From Pseudomonas sp. Ant30-3 (GTDB lineage Bacteria; Pseudomonadota; Gammaproteobacteria; Pseudomonadales; Pseudomonadaceae), in contig NZ_JMCL01000035.1 of the NCBI RefSeq assembly GCF_000690905.1, positions 27,308-91,307 of the forward strand: a DNA stretch of 64,000 nt, in the 5' to 3' direction. Numbering within the stretch: position 1 is the stretch's first letter; the number at the start of each line of letters is the position of its first letter. Below the pieces are notes generated by a model. It was not told the origin of the DNA and searched no databases. It saw only the letters and a program-made list of their open reading frames with translations. Of the stretch, positions 57,822-64,000 are shown piece after piece. A program made the position numbers and the translations under genes.

Positions 57822-58140
57822 CCGTAGGAGCCGGCTTGCTGGCGATGAACGATCACGCGGTTTGTCAGACACACCGCGGCGCGCCTATCGCCAGCAAGCC
57901 GGCTCCTACAGGGCCGGGGCAAATGCAATACCGCGGTCATTTCCAATGGAGCGATCAATACAACGCAGCGGCGCAGATACGCCGCTGACAGCTGGATGAC
58001 CGTAGGAGCCGGCTTGCTGGCGATGAACGATCACGCGGTTTGTCAGGCACACCGCGGCGTGGCGATCGCCAGCAAGCCGGCTCCTACGGAGCGGTGGCAG
58101 ATGCGATGCCGCGGTCATTTCCGATGGAGCGATCAATACA
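57785..58140. repeat. Tandem duplication of an intergenic segment
   Basis: Two copies offset by 178 nt. Each has the palindrome GTAGGAGCCGGCTTGCTGGC (57824 and 58002), its inverted partner (57887-57909 and 58065-58087), and GGAGCGATCAATACAAC. The 3' ends of both flanking genes are included, so one copy of each gene end is a relic. It explains most of the 57822-58132 gap. Confidence 0.9.
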
Positions 58141-59005
58141 ACGCAGCAAACAGCTTGCGGCGGTAGGTGGTCACCAGCGGATGATCGTTGCCCAGCAGCT
58201 CGAACACCTGCAGCAACGTCTTGTGCGGCAGGCCTTCGTTGTAGCTGCGATTACGCACGAACAGCTTGAGCAGCGCATCCAGCGCAGCGTCGTATTGCTG
58301 GCGCGCCAATTGCTGGATCGCCAGCTGATACACCGCTTCATCGTCCTGCGGGTTTTTCGCCAGTCTTGCTTTCAGGTCCGCGGCATCGGGCAAATCCTTG
58401 GCCTGGCCGAGAAACTGGATCTGCGCCTTGGCACCGGCCAGTGCAGCCTTGTGCTCGTCGCTCTTGACCGCGTCGAGTACGGTTTGGGCTTCGCCCAGCT
58501 CGCCGCGTTCAGTCAGGCAGCGGGCATACAGGATCAGCGCTTTGGCGTTGGTATTGTCTTCGCCGAGCAGCACCGTAAGCACGGCTTCAGCGTCGGCGAA
58601 ACGGCTGTCGTCAAATAGCGCCTGAGCCTGTTCAAACGGGTCAGCGGCCGCCGGTGGTGGCATCTGCACGTGCGGTTCCAGCATCGTGCGAACAGCGGAT
58701 TCCGGTTGCGCCCCGGCAAAACCGTCCACCGGCTGACCGTCCTTGAACAACACTACGGTCGGCAGGCTGCGAATGCCGAATCGAGCGACGATGTCGGGTT
58801 CCAGATCGCAATTGACCTTGGCCAGCAGCAACTCGCCCTGATAGCTCTCGGCAATGGTTTGCAGCATCGGCATCAGCACCTTGCACGGCGCGCACCATTC
58901 GGCCCAGAAATCCACCAGCACCGGTTTGTGAAAAGAGTTCTCGATCACCGACTGGTCGAAATCGACAGTCGTGGCGTCGAAGATGTACGGCGTTTCCTGA
59001 CTCAT
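58133..59005 (-). CDS. cnoX: Thioredoxin-fold co-chaperone CnoX/YbbN
   Basis: A 290-residue protein from ATG 59005. The N-terminal thioredoxin domain has WAEWCAPCKVLMP (Cys38, Cys41), and the C-terminal half is a TPR-like repeat region (ADAEAVLTVLLGEDNTNAKA). It keeps substrates soluble and hands them to GroEL or DnaK under oxidative stress. Both Cys are kept here, unlike E. coli CnoX, so it may also act as a redox enzyme. Confidence 0.88.
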   Translation of the reverse strand: MSQETPYIFDATTVDFDQSVIENSFHKPVLVDFWAEWCAPCKVLMPMLQTIAESYQGELLLAKVNCDLEPDIVARFGIRSLPTVVLFKDGQPVDGFAGAQPESAVRTMLEPHVQMPPPAAADPFEQAQALFDDSRFADAEAVLTVLLGEDNTNAKALILYARCLTERGELGEAQTVLDAVKSDEHKAALAGAKAQIQFLGQAKDLPDAADLKARLAKNPQDDEAVYQLAIQQLARQQYDAALDALLKLFVRNRSYNEGLPHKTLLQVFELLGNDHPLVTTYRRKLFAALY

Positions 59006-59104
59006 GGGGGATCTCTTGGAAGCGTTGATGGAGCAACTATACGGCTTGGCGGGGTGTGGCTGGAAGCGGGGGGACTTTGGGTATGTGTCATCTGACAGGA
59101 CTCC

Positions 59105-59194
59105 TTCGCGAGCAAGCCCGCTCCCACATTGGATCTGCGAACCAGGATTTAGTGATCGACACATGACAAGTGTGGGAGCGGGCTTGCTCGCGAA
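59105..59194. repeat. REP pair (BIME)
   Basis: Perfect 24-nt inverted copies at 59105-59128 and 59171-59194, with core GCGAGCAAGCCCGCTCCCAC. The pair lies between the methyltransferase stop and the cnoX start, both on the minus strand. Confidence 0.92.
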
Positions 59195-59202
59195 GCTTTT
59201 AG

Positions 59203-59859
59203 CTAGCCGCGCCGCGCGTGATACAGGCTCACATGCCGAAACTCTTCAGGCTCGGCCAGATCCGGCAATGTCATCGCCTCCAGCCTTTCGATGCGCCGAT
59301 ACATCGGATGACGAAAATCCCTGACCCGCGAATCCGCCACCAGGGCCTCGCGACCCCGGCTCAGAAAATCGTCGAGCAACGGTAGGTTCGCCCGGTCGTA
59401 AAGCACGTCTGCCACGAGAATCAGATCAAAGCGATCCGCCTCGGCGAAAAAATTTGTCGAGTAACTGAGTTCCACGCCATTTAGCTCGGCGTTAGCCCGG
59501 CATGAAGCGATCGCCAGCGGGTCCAGGTCACAGGCCACCACCTCCAGCGCGCCGGCCTTCACGGCAGCAATTCCCGCGACCCCGGAACCTGCGCCAAAAT
59601 CCAGCACGCGTTTGCCTTTGACCCACTGCGGGAACTCGGCAAGATAGCGTGCGACCGCCAGGCCGCTGGCCCAGCAAAAACTCCAGTACGGCGGTTCATG
59701 CAAGATCCGTCGGGTTTCTTCCGGGCTGAAGGCGCGGTCCATGTTGTCGCCGTCGATCAGCCAGAGCTTCAGCGCGGTACCCGGCAATTGGCAGGGCGCC
59801 AGCTGAGCGTCACCCAGCAAATCACTCAACGCCTGTTGCAGGTCAAGCGGTGCAATCAT
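59203..59859 (-). CDS. Class I SAM-dependent methyltransferase
   Basis: A 218-residue methyltransferase with motif I VLDFGAGSGVAGIAAVKAG, the acidic loop ACDLDP and a later LILVADVLYDRANL, as in the ETFB/EEF2 lysine methyltransferase-like group. The target is not known. The start overlaps the upstream lipoprotein stop by 4 nt (ATGA), so the two are coupled. Confidence 0.85.
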   Translation of the reverse strand: MIAPLDLQQALSDLLGDAQLAPCQLPGTALKLWLIDGDNMDRAFSPEETRRILHEPPYWSFCWASGLAVARYLAEFPQWVKGKRVLDFGAGSGVAGIAAVKAGALEVVACDLDPLAIASCRANAELNGVELSYSTNFFAEADRFDLILVADVLYDRANLPLLDDFLSRGREALVADSRVRDFRHPMYRRIERLEAMTLPDLAEPEEFRHVSLYHARRG

Positions 59860-60326
59860 GGCGCTTTGACGAACTGCAGTTGCCCCATCGCCTGAGTCGT
59901 CGGCTGGGTGATGACTTGCGACGGCAGGTGCAGAATCAACTGCCCGGACTGGCTGGCGCGACCACGCAGTTCAACGCGGGCACCGACCGGGAACGATTGC
60001 GGATTGAAGCGCAGGCGGAACGGCAAAATCTGATTGGTGCCGATCAGGCTGGAACTGGCGAGCAATTGTTGCGGGCGGTCCTGGTTATCGATCACCAGCA
60101 GCGCCAGCTCGACTTCGGCGCCGGTCGGCACGCCTTGCAAGGTGCCACTCAATTCACGCTGATGCGCGGGCAGCGGACCGAGATCGGCGGCCTCCTTGGC
60201 TTTTTTCTGCGCCTGCTGCGGCGCGGGGCCGGGCTTGGGCGGTTGCGGCTCGGTCTTGGGAGCATCACTGCTACAAGCCACCAGCAGGCTGAAAAGACTG
60301 AGCAAAACAAGCGGGCGTAACGACAT
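59856..60326 (-). CDS. YbaY-family lipoprotein
   Basis: A 156-residue protein from ATG 60326. The signal peptide ends in the lipobox LLVACSSD (LVAC, with the lipid-bearing Cys), giving an outer- or inner-membrane lipoprotein. A Pro/Gln/Lys-rich linker and a YbaY-like domain ([20 protein letters not shown]) follow. Function is unknown in most bacteria. It is coupled to the downstream methyltransferase and divergent from nrdR. Confidence 0.88.
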   Translation of the reverse strand: MSLRPLVLLSLFSLLVACSSDAPKTEPQPPKPGPAPQQAQKKAKEAADLGPLPAHQRELSGTLQGVPTGAEVELALLVIDNQDRPQQLLASSSLIGTNQILPFRLRFNPQSFPVGARVELRGRASQSGQLILHLPSQVITQPTTQAMGQLQFVKAP

Positions 60327-60443
60327 GGGCGGCTCCAGCAGGGTAAATCCATCTATAGGCCGTCTGTATACCGCAAACCCTATGGCTTGTCTTGCCACCG
60401 GGATGCGCTACCATGGCCCTCCCTTTTTTTGTTGCCTGCCACC

Positions 60444-60908
60444 ATGCACTGTCCCTTCTGCGGTGCCAACGACACCAAGGTCATCGACTCGCGTCTGGTC
60501 GCCGAGGGCGAACAGGTCCGCCGCCGGCGCGAATGCCTGGCCTGCGGCGAACGTTTCACGACGTTCGAGACTGCCGAACTGGTGTTGCCGCGCCTGATTA
60601 AAACCGACGGCAGCCGCCAGCCGTTCGACGAAGAAAAACTCCGTGCCGGCATGCAGCGTGCGCTGGAAAAGCGCCCGGTAAGTGTCGAGCGCCTCGAGTC
60701 GTCGCTGGTGCACATCAAACACAAACTGCGCGCCACCGGCGAACGCGAGGTCAAATCCCTCGTGGTCGGTGAACTGGTGATGGCCGAGCTGCAAAAGCTC
60801 GACGAAGTCGCCTACATTCGTTTCGCCTCCGTGTATCGACGCTTCCAGGACCTCAACGAGTTCCGCGAAGAGATCGATCGCCTGGCCCGTGAGCCGGTGA
60901 AAGAATGA
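60444..60908 (+). CDS. nrdR: Transcriptional repressor NrdR
   Basis: A 154-residue protein from ATG 60444 ([18 protein letters not shown]), the normal start. The zinc ribbon is CPFC...CLACG; the ATP-cone follows ([20 protein letters not shown]). NrdR senses ATP/dATP and represses ribonucleotide reductase genes. It overlaps ribD by 4 nt, the usual nrdR-rib arrangement. Confidence 0.97.
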   Translation: MHCPFCGANDTKVIDSRLVAEGEQVRRRRECLACGERFTTFETAELVLPRLIKTDGSRQPFDEEKLRAGMQRALEKRPVSVERLESSLVHIKHKLRATGEREVKSLVVGELVMAELQKLDEVAYIRFASVYRRFQDLNEFREEIDRLAREPVKE

Positions 60909-62038
60909 CCAACCCCGCCGAACAGTCCATCCTCGACGCCCATTACATGGCCCGCGCCCTTGAGCTGGCGCGCAAGGGGCATTACACGACGCACCCAAAC
61001 CCGCGCGTCGGTTGCGTGATCGTGCGCGATGGGCTGATTGTCGGCGAAGGCTGGCACGAGCGCGCCGGCGAACCCCACGCCGAAGTGCATGCGTTGCGTG
61101 CCGCTGGCGACAAGGCGCGAGGTGCTACGGCCTACGTGACGCTCGAGCCGTGCAGCCATCACGGGCGCACGCCGCCCTGTGCCGATGCGCTGGTGAATGC
61201 CGGTGTTGCACGGGTGGTTGCAGCCATGCAGGACCCCAATCCTGAAGTCGCCGGGCGTGGCCTTCAGCGCTTGTCCCAAGCCGGCATTGCCACCCAGAGC
61301 GGCGTGCTGGAAGGCGAGGCGCGCAAGCTCAACGAAGGTTTTCTCAAGCGCATGGAACACGGCCTGCCGTTCGTGCGAGTGAAGTTGGCCATGAGTCTCG
61401 ACGGCCGCACGGCGATGGAAAGCGGCGAGAGCCAATGGATCACCGGCACGGCGGCGCGCTCGGCGGTGCAACGCTTGCGTGCGCAAGCCAGCGTGGTGCT
61501 CACCGGCGCCGACACGGTGCTGGCGGACAACGCCCGCTTGACCGTGCGTGCGGATGAATTGGGCCTGGACGCCGCGCAAACGGCGCTGGTCATGAGTCGC
61601 CCGCCGCTGCGCGTGCTGATCGACGGCCGTCTGCGCGTGCCGCTGGATGCGCCGTTTTTCAAGGCAGGTCCGGTACTGGTCGCCACCTGCATGGCCATTG
61701 AAGAACAGTACGCCAACGGGCCGGAATGCCTGATCGTGGCTGGCGAAGATGGCTTGGTCGACCTGCGCAAGTTGCTGGTCGAACTCGCCCATCGCGGGGT
61801 CAACGAAGTGCTGGTCGAAGCTGGCCCGCGTCTCGCCGGTGCTTTTGCTCAGCAAGGGCTGGTGGACGAATTCCAGATATTCATCGCCGGCAAGTTTCTC
61901 GGCTCCTCGGCACGTCCACTGCTGAACTGGCCACTGGCGCAGATGAAAGACGCGCCCGAGCTCAAAATCACCGAAATCCGCGCGGTTGGCGATGACTGGC
62001 GAGTCACTGCCATTCCTTCGCCGGCGGCCGGCGTATAA
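60905..62038 (+). CDS. ribD: Riboflavin biosynthesis deaminase/reductase RibD
   Basis: A 377-residue bifunctional enzyme for two early riboflavin steps. The N-terminal deaminase has [10 protein letters not shown] (zinc His and catalytic Glu) and [15 protein letters not shown]. The C-terminal reductase domain (from about residue 145) has [20 protein letters not shown] and [16 protein letters not shown]. The ATG overlaps the nrdR stop. Confidence 0.97.
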   Translation: MTNPAEQSILDAHYMARALELARKGHYTTHPNPRVGCVIVRDGLIVGEGWHERAGEPHAEVHALRAAGDKARGATAYVTLEPCSHHGRTPPCADALVNAGVARVVAAMQDPNPEVAGRGLQRLSQAGIATQSGVLEGEARKLNEGFLKRMEHGLPFVRVKLAMSLDGRTAMESGESQWITGTAARSAVQRLRAQASVVLTGADTVLADNARLTVRADELGLDAAQTALVMSRPPLRVLIDGRLRVPLDAPFFKAGPVLVATCMAIEEQYANGPECLIVAGEDGLVDLRKLLVELAHRGVNEVLVEAGPRLAGAFAQQGLVDEFQIFIAGKFLGSSARPLLNWPLAQMKDAPELKITEIRAVGDDWRVTAIPSPAAGV

Positions 62039-62084
62039 TTCCCGGCCTGCGCCACGCGTCGGCCCTGTTCTCGAGGAGAACTCC

Positions 62085-62750
62085 ATGTTTACCGGCATCA
62101 TCGAATCCATCGGCAGTATCCGTGCGTTGACCCCTAAAGGCGGAGATGTTCGCGTTCACGTAGCAACCGGCAAGCTCGATTTGAGCGACGTCAAACTGGG
62201 CGACAGCATTGCGGTCAACGGCGTCTGCCTAACGGCGGTCGAGCTGCCAGGCAACGGTTTCGCTGCCGACGTCAGCCGCGAAACACTCGACTGCACCGCG
62301 ATGAACGACTTGAAAAGCGGCAGCCCGGTCAACCTGGAAAAAGCCCTGACCCCGACCACTCGCCTCGGCGGGCACCTGGTCAGCGGTCACGTCGATGGCG
62401 TCGGCGAAGTGGTTGCCCGCAGCGAGAATGCGCGCGCTGTGGAATTCCGCATTCGTGCGCCGAAAGAACTGGCCAAATACATCGCGCATAAAGGCTCGAT
62501 CACCGTCGACGGCACCAGCCTGACCGTGAATGCGGTCGATGGCGCCGAGTTCCTGCTGACAATCATTCCGCACACCCTCAGCGAAACCATCATGGCGTCC
62601 TACCAGCCAGGCCGTCGGGTCAACCTGGAAGTCGACTTGCTGGCGCGTTATCTGGAGCGGCTGCTATTGGGGGACAAGGCTGCAGAGCCGGCAAAGTCTG
62701 GCAACATTACTGAAAGCTTTCTGGCCCAAAACGGCTACCTCAAATCCTGA
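62085..62750 (+). CDS. ribE: Riboflavin synthase, alpha subunit
   Basis: A 221-residue protein from ATG 62085 (MFTGIIESIGSIRALTPKG), behind GAGGAGAA. It has two tandem lumazine-binding barrels, with VNGVCLTAVE in the first and VDGTSLTVNAVDG in the second. It dismutates two 6,7-dimethyl-8-ribityllumazine molecules to riboflavin. Spacing to ribD is 46 nt. No FMN riboswitch is seen upstream in that gap. Confidence 0.97.
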   Translation: MFTGIIESIGSIRALTPKGGDVRVHVATGKLDLSDVKLGDSIAVNGVCLTAVELPGNGFAADVSRETLDCTAMNDLKSGSPVNLEKALTPTTRLGGHLVSGHVDGVGEVVARSENARAVEFRIRAPKELAKYIAHKGSITVDGTSLTVNAVDGAEFLLTIIPHTLSETIMASYQPGRRVNLEVDLLARYLERLLLGDKAAEPAKSGNITESFLAQNGYLKS

Positions 62751-62781
62751 AGCTCAATTTTTGAAAGAAGGGGGGTGCCTA

Positions 62782-63873
62782 GTGGCGCTCAATAGCATCG
62801 AAGAACTGGTAGAAGACATCCGCCAAGGCAAGATGGTCATCCTCATGGATGACGAAGACCGCGAGAACGAAGGCGATCTGATCATGGCTGCCGAGTGCTG
62901 CCAGGCCGAGCACATCAACTTCATGGCCAAGCATGCCCGTGGCCTGATCTGCATGCCGATGAGCCGCGAGCGCTGCGAACTGTTGAAGCTGCCGCTGATG
63001 GCGCCGCGCAACGGTTCCGGGTTCGGCACCAAGTTTACCGTGTCGATTGAAGCTGCCACCGGGGTCACCACCGGCATCTCCGCGGCCGACCGTGCGCGCA
63101 CCGTGCAAGCGGCTGCCGCGAAAGACGCCAAGGCTGAGGACATCGTCAGCCCCGGCCATATTTTTCCGCTGATGGCCCAGGCCGGTGGCACCCTCGCGCG
63201 CGCCGGTCACACTGAAGCAGCGTGCGACCTGGCGCGCATGGCCGGTTTCGAGCCGAGCGGCGTGATCTGCGAAGTGATGAACGACGACGGCACCATGTCC
63301 CGTCGCACCGAGCTTGAGGCTTTCGCGGCCGAGCACAACATCAAGATCGGCACCATCGCCGACTTGATTCACTACCGGATGATCCACGAACGTACCGTTC
63401 AGCGGATTGCCGAGCAGCCGCTGGACAGCGAACTGGGCCAATTCAATCTGGTGACCTATCGTGATTCCGTGGAAGGCGACGTGCACATGGCCCTGACCCT
63501 GGGCAAGGTGTGCGCTGAGGAACCAACGCTGGTGCGCGTGCACAACATGGACCCTCTGCGCGACCTGTTGATGGTCAAACAACCGGGCCGCTGGAGCCTG
63601 CGTGCCGCCATGGCCGCCGTGGCCGAGGCCGGCAGCGGCGTGGTGTTGCTGCTGGGTCATCCGCTGGATGGCGACGTGTTGCTCGCGCACATCCGTGAAA
63701 CCGCTGATCATGCACCCGTGAAAAAACCGACCACCTACAGCATCGTCGGTGCCGGTTCGCAGATTCTTCGCGACCTGGGTGTACGCAAAATGCGCCTGAT
63801 GAGTGCGCCGATGAAATTTAATGCGATATCCGGTTTCGATCTGGAAGTTGTAGAATACGTGCCCTCCGAATAA
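62782..63873 (+). CDS. ribB: 3,4-dihydroxy-2-butanone 4-phosphate synthase, RibBX type
   Basis: A 363-residue protein. GTG 62782 is chosen because AAGGGGGG lies 7 nt upstream and the product starts ALNSIEELVEDIRQGKMVIL. The N-terminal DHBP synthase is intact: DDEDRENEGDL, GTKFTVSIEAATGVTTG and HTEAACDLARMAGF. The C-terminal half has the fold of GTP cyclohydrolase II, but where active enzymes have zinc Cys (as in RCDCG) it reads VRVHNMDPLRDLLMVKQPG. So this half is probably inactive (RibBX) and a separate ribA is expected. Confidence 0.92.
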   Translation: MALNSIEELVEDIRQGKMVILMDDEDRENEGDLIMAAECCQAEHINFMAKHARGLICMPMSRERCELLKLPLMAPRNGSGFGTKFTVSIEAATGVTTGISAADRARTVQAAAAKDAKAEDIVSPGHIFPLMAQAGGTLARAGHTEAACDLARMAGFEPSGVICEVMNDDGTMSRRTELEAFAAEHNIKIGTIADLIHYRMIHERTVQRIAEQPLDSELGQFNLVTYRDSVEGDVHMALTLGKVCAEEPTLVRVHNMDPLRDLLMVKQPGRWSLRAAMAAVAEAGSGVVLLLGHPLDGDVLLAHIRETADHAPVKKPTTYSIVGAGSQILRDLGVRKMRLMSAPMKFNAISGFDLEVVEYVPSE

Positions 63874-63913
63874 TGACGCGCAGATTTCGGCATTGTTGAC
63901 TTGGAAACATTGT

Positions 63914-64000
63914 GGCGAGGGAGCTTGCTCCCGCTGGGTTGCGTAGCAGCCCTCTGTTTTGGGGCCGCTACGCAGCCCAGCGGGAGCAAGCTCCCTCGCC
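63914..64000. repeat. Long inverted repeat at the window end
   Basis: Arms of 34 nt (63914-63947 and 63967-64000) with one mismatch; core GAGGGAGCTTGCTCCCGCTG, which is itself partly palindromic. It is a third REP-type family and may act as a barrier behind ribB. The second arm runs to the window edge, so it may extend. Confidence 0.85.

Noticed and set aside
62039..62084. FMN riboswitch ahead of ribE
   Set aside because: The gap is 46 nt, far too short for an RFN element, and no conserved core is visible.
62782..63873. Bifunctional RibBA
   Set aside because: The cyclohydrolase half lacks the zinc-binding cysteines, so only the DHBP synthase activity is supported.

Overview
The window is chromosomal DNA of a fluorescent-group Pseudomonas. 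The order rpsN to rplQ, katA, a ferritin gene, uvrA, an MFS gene and ssb matches the Pseudomonas core genome. The same holds for oprG beside a Zur-type zinc operon, for nrdR-ribD-ribE-ribB, and for the many short palindromic REP elements carrying a GCGAGC core. GC content is high except in one block, about 14.66-36.5 kb.

Region 1 (1-14.64 kb) is conserved housekeeping sequence. It holds the end of the spc operon and the alpha operon (ribosomal proteins, SecY, RNA polymerase alpha), then catalase, a ferritin-like protein, UvrA, an MFS transporter and SSB.

Region 2 (14.66-36.52 kb) is accessory DNA inserted directly behind ssb. It looks like two islands in tandem. Unit 1 carries a four-gene operon of three different tyrosine recombinases plus a small coiled-coil protein, the arrangement described for GInt islands (ginABCD). 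Behind it are a small Cys-rich protein, a decayed ParS/MbcA-type antitoxin and a three-gene Lamassu/ABC-three-component-like cluster (PD-(D/E)xK nuclease, small middle protein, SMC ATPase with a zinc hook). Unit 2 starts with a second, diverged copy of the island left end and a truncated ginA, so it lacks its own recombinase set. It carries a solitary CHAT-domain protease and a two-gene operon encoding a giant NERD-kinase-kinase-SF1 helicase and an unrecognised partner. That operon is the best candidate for a poorly described defence system. A short motif (GTAAAGT, then CCTGA.GCC) recurs at the left end, the internal junction and the right end.

Region 3 (36.7-53 kb) returns to the core chromosome. 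It has an isochorismatase-like hydrolase divergent from a GlxA-type regulator, a DUF3182/hydrolase pair, a DUF72-ybhP-clsB-ybhN operon for membrane lipids, an MscS-family channel, a long Lhr helicase and an RmlD-like protein. REP/BIME palindromes fill the gaps.

Region 4 (53-64 kb) has oprG with a possible Anr site, a zinc-related operon (ZrgA-like protein, ABC ATPase and permease, DUF3299 protein) behind a plausible Zur box, a thioredoxin-fold co-chaperone, a methyltransferase, a YbaY-like lipoprotein, and the riboflavin cluster nrdR-ribD-ribE-ribB. The GTP cyclohydrolase II half of RibB appears degenerate.
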